Source: an uncultured Pseudomonadota bacterium (GTDB taxonomy: Bacteria; Pseudomonadota; Gammaproteobacteria; Burkholderiales; Rhodocyclaceae). From it: 64,000 nucleotides of DNA. Below, one piece after another: positions 54,491-63,067 of this stretch. The notes beneath the pieces were generated by a model, which saw only the letters and a list, made by a program, of their open reading frames with translations, ran no database searches and was not told where the DNA came from. Where the stretch lies: positions 1 through 64,000 of the forward strand of contig CAJBDJ010000074.1 in assembly GCA_903951825.1 (NCBI GenBank), read 5' to 3'. The translations under genes were made by a program, and so were the position numbers. The stretch's first letter is position 1. Every line of letters starts with the position of its first letter.

Positions 54491-55231
54491 ATGAGTCGGT
54501 CGCTGCGCTTCGCGTTCCTGATTGCCCTGTTCGGGGTGTCGCACGCCCAGGCCGGCATGTTCGACGACGAGGAAGCCCGTCGCCAGATTGCCGATCAAAA
54601 AATCAAGAACGAGCTGCGCTTCGACCAGCAAGCCAAGGCGCAACTGGATCTGGCCAACCAGATCCAGCGCCAGGCCGAAGAGAATGCCCGTCTGCGCGGC
54701 CAGATCGAGACCTTAAATTACGAGCTGGAAACCGCCAAAAAGCGGCAGCAGGATTTTTACATCGATCTCGATACCCGCCTGCGCAAATTTGAGGGCAGCG
54801 CCACTCCGACCGGCGGCGACGCGGCGTCCGCAGCGGCAGGCAAGCCAGCCACTGACGCGGCTGCCGAGAGCCTGGAGTACGAAGCTGCCCTGAATCAATT
54901 CAAGGCCGGCAAATACAAGGATGCCGCAGCCCTCTTTGGCGCCTTCGTGCAGAAGGCGCCTGACAGTTCGCTGGCGCCCAATGCCCAGTACTGGCTGGGC
55001 AACGCCTGGTATGCGCAACGCGACTGCCGGCGTGCCATCGAGGCGCAGAGCATCGTTACAACGCGCTATGCCGAGAGTCCCAAGGCACCGGACGCCTGGC
55101 TGGCGATCGCCACCTGCCAGCAGGAAATGGGCAACCCGACCGGTGCCCGGCGTTCGTTGGAAACGCTGCTGCGCACCTACCCGACATCGCCGGCAGCCGA
55201 CACCGCGCAACAACGCCTGAAGAAAAAATAA
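54491..55231 (+). CDS. cpoB: Cell division coordinator CpoB (YbgF)
   Basis: The 246-residue periplasmic protein has a signal peptide (about 1-18), a coiled coil with QIQRQAEENARLRGQIETLNYEL near 56-78 and TPR repeats from about 128 (ALNQFKAGKYKDAAALFGAFV, then NAQYWLGNAWYAQRDCRRAI). In E. coli it coordinates Tol-Pal with peptidoglycan synthesis at the septum. Confidence 0.93.
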   Translation: MSRSLRFAFLIALFGVSHAQAGMFDDEEARRQIADQKIKNELRFDQQAKAQLDLANQIQRQAEENARLRGQIETLNYELETAKKRQQDFYIDLDTRLRKFEGSATPTGGDAASAAAGKPATDAAAESLEYEAALNQFKAGKYKDAAALFGAFVQKAPDSSLAPNAQYWLGNAWYAQRDCRRAIEAQSIVTTRYAESPKAPDAWLAIATCQQEMGNPTGARRSLETLLRTYPTSPAADTAQQRLKKK

Positions 55232-55870
55232 TTGGCGCTGCGAATCAGTGAAATTTTCTACTCCCTGCAAGGGGAGGCATCGCGCGTCGGCTTGCCGAGC
55301 GTTTTTGTCCGCCTGACCGGTTGCCCGTTGCGCTGCGTCTGGTGCGATAGCGAATACAGTTTTACCGGCGGCAGCGCAGCGACGATTGAATCGGTTCTTG
55401 CCGCCGTTGCCGCTTATCCGGCACGTCAGGTTTGTGTCACCGGGGGCGAACCGCTATCGCAGAAAGAGTGTCTGCCGCTACTGAGTGCTTTGTGCGACGC
55501 CGGCTATGACGTTTCGCTGGAAACCTCGGGTGCCGTCGACATTGCTGCGGTCGATCCGCGTGTGTCGCGGATTATGGATCTCAAGGCGCCCGACTCCGGC
55601 GAGTGTGCGAAAAACCTGTGGGCCAACCTCGCACTCTTGAACCGGCATGACGAGATCAAGATCGTCATTGCCTCGCGCGGTGATTATGACTGGGCACTCA
55701 AAATTCTGCGCGAACACCGTCTGGAACAAATTTGCCCCGTGCTTTTCTCACCCGTGCAAGACCGGATCGCACCCGTCGAGCTGGCCGGCTGGATACTCGA
55801 AGATGGCCTGCCGGTGCGTTTCCAGCTGCAACTGCACAAGTTGCTTTGGGGTAACATGAGGGGAAAGTAA
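55232..55870 (+). CDS. queE: 7-carboxy-7-deazaguanine synthase
   Basis: The 212-residue radical-SAM protein begins LRISEIFYSLQGEASRVG and has the cluster motif CPLRCVWCDSEY (CX3CX2C) near residue 28, then VCVTGGEPLSQ near 70. It makes the deazaguanine precursor of queuosine. The start is a TTG placed directly after the cpoB stop, the only start that gives the family N-terminus. The partner queC is about 5 kb downstream, beyond an unrelated transporter. Confidence 0.93.
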   Translation: MALRISEIFYSLQGEASRVGLPSVFVRLTGCPLRCVWCDSEYSFTGGSAATIESVLAAVAAYPARQVCVTGGEPLSQKECLPLLSALCDAGYDVSLETSGAVDIAAVDPRVSRIMDLKAPDSGECAKNLWANLALLNRHDEIKIVIASRGDYDWALKILREHRLEQICPVLFSPVQDRIAPVELAGWILEDGLPVRFQLQLHKLLWGNMRGK

Positions 55871-55880
55871 GGAGATCAGC

Positions 55881-56243
55881 ATGAGCGACAATCGCCGCCA
55901 GTTTTCAAGAATCCAGTTCCAGACCGAAGCGCGCCTCAGCCTGCCACAGGGTGAGCATGGCGTTGAAGTTCGCGACATTTCGCTCAAAGGCGCCCTGGTT
56001 CGCAGTGAGCACTTGCTTGCACAGGCCGTCGGCAGCAGCGGTACGTTGATCGTGCGGCTCGATGAAATGGGTACGGTGATCAATATGGCAATCACCGTGA
56101 CGCATCAGGAAGGCCATGACTTCGGTCTTGCTTGCCATGAAATTGATCTCGACAGCATTACCCACTTGCGCCGCCTGGTTGAGCTCAACCTCGGTGACGA
56201 GGCGCTGCTCGAGCGCGAGCTGCATCACCTCGCTGCCGATTAA
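55881..56243 (+). CDS. PilZ-domain protein (probable cyclic-di-GMP binder)
   Basis: The 120-residue protein is almost only a PilZ domain: NRRQFSRIQF at about 4-13 (RxxxR) and EVRDISLKGALVR at about 29-41 (DxSxxG), the two c-di-GMP-contacting motifs. An AAGGAGA site precedes the ATG. The target is unknown. It overlaps the convergent ABC ATPase gene by 4 bases. Confidence 0.88.
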   Translation: MSDNRRQFSRIQFQTEARLSLPQGEHGVEVRDISLKGALVRSEHLLAQAVGSSGTLIVRLDEMGTVINMAITVTHQEGHDFGLACHEIDLDSITHLRRLVELNLGDEALLERELHHLAAD

Positions 56244-56950
56244 ATTCCCAGGTAGCGATGCCAGATGCCGTGATCGGCATCGAGTTCGGCAGACGAGCCT
56301 CGCCAGACCACTTGACCGCGTTCGATGAGGGTGTGGTGATCGGCCAGCGAAATCAGCTTTTCGACGTATTTATCAATCACCAACAGGCTTTGCCCGGCCG
56401 CCCGCAATTGCGCCAAACAGGCCCAGATTTCCTCCCTTACCAGCGGCGCCAGCCCTTCGGTCGCTTCGTCGAGAATCAGCAAGCGCGGGTTGGTGACCAG
56501 CGCGCGGCCAATTGCCAGCATTTGCTGCTCGCCCCCGGAGAGTTGATTGCCGAGATTTTTGGCGCGCTCCTTGAGACGCGGGAAAAGTGCGTAAACGCGA
56601 GCCGCCGTCCAGACGTCGACGATGCCGCGGCGATTGGCAAAAAAAGCCTGTAAATGCTCATCGACCGTCAAATTCGGAAAACACTGACGGCCTTCCGGGA
56701 CAATTGCGATTCCGGCGCGACCAATGCGATCGGCACGCCAACCGTCGATACGTTCGCCGGCAAAACGAATGCTCCCGCCAATGATTGGTTGCAGCCCGCA
56801 AATCGCCCGCAAGGTGGTCGTCTTGCCCATCCCGTTGCGCCCGAGAAGCGTCGCGGCGGCGCCTTCATACATCGCCAAATCGAGGCCGAACAAGACCTGA
56901 CTCGGGCCATAGGCAACTTCCAGGGCGGCGACTTCGAGCAAGGCCGTCAT
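56240..56950 (-). CDS. livF: ABC transporter ATPase, LivF type
   Basis: The 236-residue ATPase has Walker A LLGRNGMGKTTTLRAICG near 35, the signature NQLSGGEQQMLAIGRAL near 136 and Walker B LLILDEATEGLAP near 156. It is the second ATPase of a branched-chain-amino-acid-type importer. The substrate could be amino acids, urea-like amides or aromatic acids. Its ATG overlaps the livG-like stop by 4 bases. Confidence 0.88.
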   Translation of the reverse strand: MTALLEVAALEVAYGPSQVLFGLDLAMYEGAAATLLGRNGMGKTTTLRAICGLQPIIGGSIRFAGERIDGWRADRIGRAGIAIVPEGRQCFPNLTVDEHLQAFFANRRGIVDVWTAARVYALFPRLKERAKNLGNQLSGGEQQMLAIGRALVTNPRLLILDEATEGLAPLVREEIWACLAQLRAAGQSLLVIDKYVEKLISLADHHTLIERGQVVWRGSSAELDADHGIWHRYLGI

Positions 56951-57702
56951 GCCGCATCACCAAGATAAGCCCGGCGCACCTCGGGGTCGGCGCGCACCGC
57001 TTCCGGCGAAGCGGTACAGATCAGCTGCCCGTTCACCAACACCGAGACCCGATCGGCGAGACGGAAAACCGCCGCCATATCGTGTTCAACCAGCACAATG
57101 GTGACCTGGCGGGCGAGATGTTCAATCAATTCGACCATGCGCGCCGACTCCTCCGGCCCGGCGCCAGCCATCGGCTCGTCAAGCAGCAGCATTTTGGGTC
57201 GGGTGGCCAAGGCCATGGCCAGTTCAAGCGCTCGTTGATCGCCATGAGCAAGATTGCCGGCCAGTGTCGCGCTGTGCTTTTCCAGCCCAAGCTGGGCGAT
57301 GAAGTGCTGTGCCTCTTCAAACAGTCGCCTGTCCGCCGTCACCGGCGCCCAAAAACGAAAACTGGAACCGGCATCCGGTCGCCCCTGCACTGCCAGTGCC
57401 ACGTTATCGAGCACCGAGAGCCCGAGAAAAACGTTGGTAATTTGGTAGGAACGCGCCATACCGGCGGCGACTCGCTGATGCATCGAGAGCGCCGTGACAT
57501 CGCGGCCGGCAAAATGAATGCTGCCGCTGTCGGCAAGCAAAAAACCCGTGACGTGATGGATGAAAGTCGTTTTTCCCGCCCCGTTAGGCCCGATCAGCGC
57601 GTGAACTTCACCGGCCTCGACGGTGAAATCGACCTCCTTCAAAGCCTCCACCGCAGCAAAGCGCCGCGACAGCTTGCGTACCGACAACAAGGCCTCAGTC
57701 AT
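56947..57702 (-). CDS. livG: ABC transporter ATPase, LivG type
   Basis: The 251-residue ATPase has Walker A ALIGPNGAGKTTFIHHVTGF near 34, a LivG-style signature LAHGDQRALELAMALA near 146 and Walker B MLLLDEPMAGAGPEE near 164. The C-terminal extension RRAYLGDAA is typical of the HAAT family. It overlaps the livM-like gene by 8 bases. Confidence 0.88.
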   Translation of the reverse strand: MTEALLSVRKLSRRFAAVEALKEVDFTVEAGEVHALIGPNGAGKTTFIHHVTGFLLADSGSIHFAGRDVTALSMHQRVAAGMARSYQITNVFLGLSVLDNVALAVQGRPDAGSSFRFWAPVTADRRLFEEAQHFIAQLGLEKHSATLAGNLAHGDQRALELAMALATRPKMLLLDEPMAGAGPEESARMVELIEHLARQVTIVLVEHDMAAVFRLADRVSVLVNGQLICTASPEAVRADPEVRRAYLGDAA

Positions 57703-58642
57703 GTGTTTTCGCGAACAAGGCGGCGACCCCTTTGGGGGCGTAGAGGACGATCGTCAGCAGCAGCAAGCCGAGACCGATATGCCAGTGTACGGTGAATCCG
57801 GCGAGCACCTCTTCAAGGCAGAGCAAAACCAGCGCCCCAAGCAGGCCGCCGTACAAATAGCCGACGCCACCAATAATCACCATCACCAGCAGCGTCCCGG
57901 ATTGCGTCCACTGCAGCAGGCTGGGACTGGCGAGGCCGGTCAGGTTGGCCAGCAAGGCGCCAGCCAAACCGGCCAGCGCACCGCCAATCACAAAACAGCT
58001 CAGGCGGTAGTGAAAAACCGGGAAGCCGAGCGCCTCCATGCGCGTCTCGTTTTCCCGGATCGCCTGAATGACCCGCCCGAAACGGGCCTCGGCCAGGCGC
58101 CCGAGGAAGAGCATGCTTAATCCCAGGCAGGCAAGCACCGCATGGAAAAAAGCTGCTTCACCATGCAAACCGAACCCCGCAAAAGTCATCCGGCCGACCA
58201 GCGCCAGACCATCGTCACCCCCCCAGGCGCGTGCTGAAACGACGAGGTAATAGGCCATCTGCCCGAAAGCCAGGGTAATCATGATGAAGTAAACACCGCG
58301 CGTGCGCAGGCTAAGGGCGCCGACCAGCAGGGCAAAAAGTCCGGCCACGGCCATCGCCAGCGGCAAGACAAGCAAGGCATCAGTGATCCCGCTGCGCAGA
58401 CAAATTGCTGCAGCATAGGCGCCGATGCCAAAAAAAGCGGCGTGGCCGAGCGAAAACATGCCGCCAAAGCCAAGCACCAAATTGAGACTGGAAGCGGCCA
58501 GAGCAAAAATCAGGATGCGCGAGGCAAAACCGATATAGAACTCCTGGCCGCAGGCAGTGAGCAGCGCCGGCAAAGCGATCATGACGCCGATCAGGCCAAT
58601 CGACAGGGCTTCGCGATGACGGGCGGAATGGTAAAAGGCCAT
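57695..58642 (-). CDS. livM: ABC transporter permease, LivM type
   Basis: The 315-residue permease has about ten hydrophobic segments. LILVLG-type start region ASSLNLVLGFGGMFSLGHAAFFGIGAYA (parts near 50-77) and the coupling stretch AIRENETRMEALGFPVFHYRL near 208-228 are the LivM signatures. It shares its start base region with the livH-like stop. Confidence 0.88.
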   Translation of the reverse strand: MAFYHSARHREALSIGLIGVMIALPALLTACGQEFYIGFASRILIFALAASSLNLVLGFGGMFSLGHAAFFGIGAYAAAICLRSGITDALLVLPLAMAVAGLFALLVGALSLRTRGVYFIMITLAFGQMAYYLVVSARAWGGDDGLALVGRMTFAGFGLHGEAAFFHAVLACLGLSMLFLGRLAEARFGRVIQAIRENETRMEALGFPVFHYRLSCFVIGGALAGLAGALLANLTGLASPSLLQWTQSGTLLVMVIIGGVGYLYGGLLGALVLLCLEEVLAGFTVHWHIGLGLLLLTIVLYAPKGVAALFAKTHD

Positions 58643-59556
58643 CAGGCACGCGCCGGAAACAGGCCTTGCGGCTTGAAAAAAAGAATTCCCGCCATCAGCA
58701 GATAGATGAGGATGGAAGCCAGCGCCGGGCCGAGCGTCGATGCCGCATCAGCCGGCAAGGTGGCGCGTAACAGGGTGGGCAACAGGGCGCGCCCCAGCGT
58801 GTCAACGGTGCCGACAATCAGACTGCCGACCAGCGCCCCGCGTATCGAACCAATGCCGCCGATGATGATGACGACAAAGGCAAGGATCAACACGCTCTCG
58901 CCCATGCCGACCTGCACCGCCAGCAACGGCCCGAGCAAGCCGCCAGCGAGCGCACAGAGCGCCGCACCGAAGACAAACACAAGGGTGAACAAGCCCTGAA
59001 CATTAATGCCCAGCGCCTCGGTCATTTCGCGGTTTGCCGCCCCGGCGCGCACCCACATGCCGATCCGGCTTTTGGCGACAAGGAGGTAAAGGAGGCCGGC
59101 TACCGCGAGCCCGCAAGCGATGATCACCAAACGATAGGCCGGATAGAAGAATCCGCCCACTTCAAGCGGGCCGGACAAGGCCGCCGGCGGATTCAGCATG
59201 ACCGGCTGCGCACCCCAGATCAGGCGTACGGCTTCGTTGGAAATCAGGATCAGTGCAAACGTGGCCAGCACCTGCGACAAGTGATCACGCTTATAAAGCT
59301 GGCGAAACAGGGTCAGTTCAAGCACCAGGCCAAGCAAGGCCGTTGCCGCAACCCCCGTCGCCAGGCCGATCCAGAACGAATCGGCGGCCTGCGCAGCCGC
59401 TGCAACCAGATAGGCGCCAATCATGTAGAGCGAGCCATGCGCAAGATTGATGCAGTCCATGATGCCAAAAACCAGCGTCAAGCCGGCGGCGAGCAAAAAC
59501 AACATGAGACCGAATTGCAGGCCATTGAGCGCTTGCTCAAGAATCAGTTGGGTCAT
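58642..59556 (-). CDS. livH: ABC transporter permease, LivH type
   Basis: The 304-residue permease has about eight membrane helices. LILEQALNGLQFGLMLFLLAAGLTLVFGIMD, in parts near 4-34, and INLAHGSLYMIGAY near 36 are LivH features. It is the first of the four membrane/ATPase genes after the binding-protein gene, separated from it by about 100 bases with a strong hairpin. Confidence 0.88.
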   Translation of the reverse strand: MTQLILEQALNGLQFGLMLFLLAAGLTLVFGIMDCINLAHGSLYMIGAYLVAAAAQAADSFWIGLATGVAATALLGLVLELTLFRQLYKRDHLSQVLATFALILISNEAVRLIWGAQPVMLNPPAALSGPLEVGGFFYPAYRLVIIACGLAVAGLLYLLVAKSRIGMWVRAGAANREMTEALGINVQGLFTLVFVFGAALCALAGGLLGPLLAVQVGMGESVLILAFVVIIIGGIGSIRGALVGSLIVGTVDTLGRALLPTLLRATLPADAASTLGPALASILIYLLMAGILFFKPQGLFPARA

Positions 59557-59602
59557 GCCGCTCTACCGGTGATTGCCGCACCATGGCGAATCCACAACTG
59601 CC

Positions 59603-59619
59603 CCGCCGCCCGGCGGCGG
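59603..59619. promoter_or_regulatory. GC hairpin between the binding-protein and permease genes
   Basis: CCGCCGCC and GGCGGCGG form a perfect inverted repeat with one base between; as RNA it would form a stem of about six pairs. No T run follows on either strand, so it is more likely a 3'-end stabiliser or partial attenuator than a terminator. Confidence 0.45.
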
Positions 59620-59658
59620 TCAACATTGAGCACTGGCACAGGGATGGCGGCGCCGAAA

Positions 59659-60825
59659 TCACTTCATCTTGCACTGACTCACGTAAGCGTCAGCATGATT
59701 GGTGAAAATGGTGCCCATCGTCTTGTTCGTCACACGACCCTGGGCATCCTTGCCAATGGCGCGCAGGTAGTAATTCTGCACCGGATAATGATTGGTATTA
59801 AATTTGAAGTCGCCGCGTACCGATTTGAAGCGCTTGGCCTCCAGCGCCTTTTGCAGTGCCGCCTTGTCGGCAAGCTTGCCCTTCACGTCGCGCACGGCAG
59901 CGTCCATCATCAAGGCAGCATCGTAGCCTTGCGAGGCATACAGCGAGGGCAGGCGAGCGTATTCCTTCTCAAAATCGGCAACGAAACGTTTGTTTTCCAC
60001 ATTTTCCATGTCGTGCGCCCAGTGCGACGAGTTGAACATGCCCATCATCGGCGCCCCGACGGCTTTGATCACGTCTTCGTCGGCGGAAAATCCGGGGGCG
60101 AAAAGCTGCGTATCGCGCGAGAGACCGGCCGCGACGAACTGCTTGACGAAATTGATACCCATGCCGCCGGGCAGGAAGAAGAACAGCGCATCCGGCTTGA
60201 GGCTACGAATCTGCGCCAATTCAGCGGCGTAGTCGAGTTGGCCAAGCTTGGTGTACACCTCCTCGGCGACCTTGCCCTTGTAGTAGCGCTTGAAGCCGGA
60301 CACGGCATCTTTGCCGCCCGGATAATTCGGCGTGACGATGACGACATTCTTGAAACCCTTGTCCTGAACGTATTTGCCTACAGCCTCATGGAGATTGTCG
60401 TTTTGCCAGGCGACATTGAAAAAATAAGGGTTGCATTGCTCGCCGGCGTATTGCGAAGGGCCGGCATTGGCCGAAATGTAGAAAGTCCGGTTCTCGAAAA
60501 TGCTCGGACCGACCGCCAGCATGAGGTTGGAAAAGACAATGCCGGTCATCAGATCGACCTTGTCCTTCTTCAGGAATTTATCGACGATCTGTTTGGCGAC
60601 ATCCGGACTTTGCTGATCGTCGGCGATGATCACTTCCGCCGGCAGGTCGCCGAGCTTGCCATCAAGACGCTTCATCGCCAGAGTGAAGCCGTCGCGAATA
60701 TCGACGCCCAACCCGGCACCGGGGCCGGAAAGCGTCGACACCAGGCCAACCTTGATTTTGTCAGCAGCGTGCGCGAGGGCGGCGAGCATCAATGCGGCGG
60801 CAAGCGCTGTCAGGCGAAGCGACAT
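59659..60825 (-). CDS. ABC transporter periplasmic binding protein, branched-chain amino acid type
   Basis: The 388-residue protein has a signal peptide (MSLRLTALAAALMLAALAHA) and a LivJ-type fold: IKVGLVSTLSGPGAGLGVDIRDG near 24-46, VDLMTGIVFSNLMLAVGP near 95 and SQGYDAALMMDAAVRDVKG near 305. Sequence style is closer to aromatic-acid or amide binders than to LivJ, but the ligand cannot be told. ATG 60825 has GGAG 7 bases upstream; a long in-frame extension to 60972 has no signal and overlaps queC. TACAAT (60862-60857) is a plausible -10. Confidence 0.9.
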   Translation of the reverse strand: MSLRLTALAAALMLAALAHAADKIKVGLVSTLSGPGAGLGVDIRDGFTLAMKRLDGKLGDLPAEVIIADDQQSPDVAKQIVDKFLKKDKVDLMTGIVFSNLMLAVGPSIFENRTFYISANAGPSQYAGEQCNPYFFNVAWQNDNLHEAVGKYVQDKGFKNVVIVTPNYPGGKDAVSGFKRYYKGKVAEEVYTKLGQLDYAAELAQIRSLKPDALFFFLPGGMGINFVKQFVAAGLSRDTQLFAPGFSADEDVIKAVGAPMMGMFNSSHWAHDMENVENKRFVADFEKEYARLPSLYASQGYDAALMMDAAVRDVKGKLADKAALQKALEAKRFKSVRGDFKFNTNHYPVQNYYLRAIGKDAQGRVTNKTMGTIFTNHADAYVSQCKMK

Positions 60826-60908
60826 GAGAATCTCCAGCAAAGTGTCAAAGCTAGAAATTGTAGCGCAGGAACAAACAGATAGCGGCTGAAACCAGGTGGA
60901 TTTTCGGT

Positions 60909-60914
60909 TATATT
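60909..60914 (+). promoter_or_regulatory. -10-like box (TATATT) 8 bases before the queC ATG
   Basis: CTGAAA at 60886-60891 stands 17 bases upstream as a fair -35. The RNA would start about two bases before the ATG, with no Shine-Dalgarno site, so the message is probably leaderless. Confidence 0.45.
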
Positions 60915-60922
60915 CGCGCCCC

Positions 60923-61600
60923 ATGATGAAGAAAGCCGTCGTACTCCTCTCAGGTGGACTCGATTCCGCCACCTGTCTGGCAATCGCCCGCAGCCAGAAT
61001 TTCGCCTGTTATTGCCTGTCGTTCAATTACGGTCAGCGGCATTGTGCTGAACTGGCAGCTGCGGCGCGCGTCGTCAAGGCGATGGGGGCGGCAGAACACC
61101 GCGTAGTCAATTTCGGCCTTGCGCAATTCGGTGGTTCAGCATTGACCGACACAACCATCGCCGTGCCGACCGCCGGCGTTCAAGCAGGCATTCCGGTGAC
61201 TTATGTGCCGGCGCGCAATACCATCATGCTCTCGCTGGCGCTGGCCTGGGCCGAAGTGCTCGGTAGCCGCGACATCTTTGTCGGCGTCAATGCCGTTGAT
61301 TATTCCGGTTATCCGGACTGTCGACCGGAATACATCGCCGCTTTCGAGCGCATGGCAAATCTGGCGACCAAGGCCGGGGTCGAGGGTGCCGGGCTGCAAA
61401 TTCACGCACCGTTGATCAACCTCTCGAAGGCTGAAATCATTCGCCGGGGTCAGACCCTCGGCGTTGATTACGGTCTGACGGTTTCCTGCTACCAGGCTGA
61501 CGATCAGGGGCACGCCTGCGGTGTGTGCGATTCCTGCCGCCTGCGTGCCGAGGGCTTTGCCGCCGCCGGCCTTGGCGACCCGACGATCTATCTTGCCTGA
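60923..61600 (+). CDS. queC: 7-cyano-7-deazaguanine (preQ0) synthase
   Basis: The 225-residue ATP-dependent enzyme has the PP-loop [19 protein letters not shown] at about 4-22, [15 protein letters not shown] near 93 and the zinc-binding Cys cluster [13 protein letters not shown] near 198. It turns the QueE product into preQ0 for queuosine. Two adjacent ATG codons exist; 60923 is used. It starts divergent from the binding-protein gene. Confidence 0.95.
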   Translation: MMKKAVVLLSGGLDSATCLAIARSQNFACYCLSFNYGQRHCAELAAAARVVKAMGAAEHRVVNFGLAQFGGSALTDTTIAVPTAGVQAGIPVTYVPARNTIMLSLALAWAEVLGSRDIFVGVNAVDYSGYPDCRPEYIAAFERMANLATKAGVEGAGLQIHAPLINLSKAEIIRRGQTLGVDYGLTVSCYQADDQGHACGVCDSCRLRAEGFAAAGLGDPTIYLA

Positions 61601-61601
61601 G

Positions 61602-61826
61602 TCAATCGCGCTCACCGGCCGCCAGGCGGGCGAGGAGCAGAGGAAAAGCAGCCGAGCCAAAAAGGGCAATGGCAGAAACAATGAAAGCAATGCCGGCGAT
61701 TGGGTCGCCGAGCACCGGATGGAGGATGCTGCCGAAGCCAAGCAGACTGAGCAACCCCGGAATCAGGCACATTACACCGAGCAGCATCAGGGCAATAAAC
61801 GAAAGCGGGTAGCGGCGCCGAGTCAT
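61602..61826 (-). CDS. Small membrane protein of unknown function
   Basis: The 74-residue protein has two hydrophobic segments (LSFIALMLLGVMCLIPGLLSLLG near 8-30 and PIAGIAFIVSAIALFGSAAFPLLLA near 42-66) and a basic start. Its ATG overlaps the stop of the MidA-type gene by 4 bases, which supports it as a real gene. No family is recognised. Its stop is next to the queC stop on the other strand. Confidence 0.65.
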   Translation of the reverse strand: MTRRRYPLSFIALMLLGVMCLIPGLLSLLGFGSILHPVLGDPIAGIAFIVSAIALFGSAAFPLLLARLAAGERD

Positions 61827-62980
61827 AAACGGCAGGATTGGTCACCGCTGGAAAAACCGAGAAGCGGCTCATCAAGACAACGCCCGATCGCAATCACCTT
61901 GAACAACTCGCCCATCTCATGCGGCATCAACAGTTTGTTGGCTGCCCCCGTCGCACGAATATAGTCCACCGTGCCAACCGGAGTTTCGGCGAGCAAATCC
62001 AGAATCCCGCAATTGAGTAAAAACCGTCCCTGGTTCGTATAACCAAGCAAGCTCAGACCGGCCGCGTCGGCGGCGGCAATGATTGCGGTGAAATCGACGT
62101 GCACCGTTACATCCTGCAAGCCCGGCAAATAAAACGGGTCGGGATGCGCATGGTGGCGATAATGGCACATCAGCGTGCCGCGCTCGCGCTGCGGGTGATA
62201 GTACTCGCGACGCGGAAATCCGTAGTCAAGGAGCAGCAGTGCGCCGCATTCCAGGCGGTGTCCCCACTCCGCCGTCCAGGCACGGTTGGCCAGACTGATT
62301 TCGCTTTCATAGCCAGCCGGCAAATCGCATTGACTACCGATTTCCTCGGCAGCAGCCAACAAGGCACCGCTGGCCGGGCGCTCGCTCCAGGTGAAGCGGC
62401 CAGCGGCATCGAAGGAGACGCCGCGCTCGACGATCCCTTCTGCCCGCCAAGCCACGGCATGCGCCGGCATGGCATCGAGCAACTCATTGGCCAGCACAAC
62501 ACCGCTGAAATGATCCGGTAGCCGCGTTATCCAGTGCACACGGTTAAGCAGATGCGGCGCGGCCGCAAGCAGGGTCGCCTGTTGTCGTTCGCGCAGATCG
62601 GCCGAGAGATCAAGAATTGAGTAGCTGGCCGGAAGTTGCTGCAGGGCTTCCAGTTCAAGCAATAAATCTGCCGCCAGTCGTCCCGAACCGGCGCCGACCT
62701 CAAGAATCTCCGGCGCCGATAGCGCCATGATTTGCGCCACTTGACGCGCCAGCGCGCGACCAAAAAGCGGCGTCATTTCGGGTGCCGTCACAAAATCGCC
62801 CGCCGCGCCAAATTTGCGGGCGCCAGCGGCGTAGTAGCCGAGACCCGGCGCATAAAGCAGCATTTCCATGCAACGTGCAAAAGACATCCATGGGTCGGGC
62901 GGCACCAATTCACAGGCGATTTCAGCCACCAGCCGGGCGCTGTGCTGACAAGCATCGGAAGAAGGCAGGGGAAGGTTCAT
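61823..62980 (-). CDS. SAM-dependent methyltransferase, MidA/NDUFAF7 family
   Basis: The 385-residue protein has FARCMEMLLYAPGLGYYAAG near 34, GDFVTAPEMTPLFGRALARQ near 61, EILEVGAGSGRLAADLLLEL near 88 (SAM motif) and VVLANELLDAMPAHAV near 155. These match the family whose mitochondrial member methylates an arginine of complex I subunit NDUFS2. ATG 62980 is chosen for the standard N-terminus; an in-frame extension to 63082 overlaps the divergent gene. TAAAAT stands 8 bases before it, with no Shine-Dalgarno site. Confidence 0.87.
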   Translation of the reverse strand: MNLPLPSSDACQHSARLVAEIACELVPPDPWMSFARCMEMLLYAPGLGYYAAGARKFGAAGDFVTAPEMTPLFGRALARQVAQIMALSAPEILEVGAGSGRLAADLLLELEALQQLPASYSILDLSADLRERQQATLLAAAPHLLNRVHWITRLPDHFSGVVLANELLDAMPAHAVAWRAEGIVERGVSFDAAGRFTWSERPASGALLAAAEEIGSQCDLPAGYESEISLANRAWTAEWGHRLECGALLLLDYGFPRREYYHPQRERGTLMCHYRHHAHPDPFYLPGLQDVTVHVDFTAIIAAADAAGLSLLGYTNQGRFLLNCGILDLLAETPVGTVDYIRATGAANKLLMPHEMGELFKVIAIGRCLDEPLLGFSSGDQSCRL

Positions 62981-62988
62981 TAACTCGA

Positions 62989-62994
62989 ATTTTA
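62989..62994 (-). promoter_or_regulatory. -10-like box (TAAAAT) 8 bases before the MidA-type ATG
   Basis: The box-to-ATG distance and lack of a ribosome site match the other candidate leaderless starts in this window. Confidence 0.38.
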
Positions 62995-63067
62995 GCGCCC
63001 CGCCAAACGCGACGAAGCCAGTTTGTGTTATTTTTAGTGACCACTTCCAAGAGCCCGGAGAATGTCC

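Noticed and set aside
59281-60882. A 533-residue plus-strand open frame opposite the binding protein
   Set aside because: It is the complement of a gene with a clear signal peptide and LivJ-type fold; no ribosome site.
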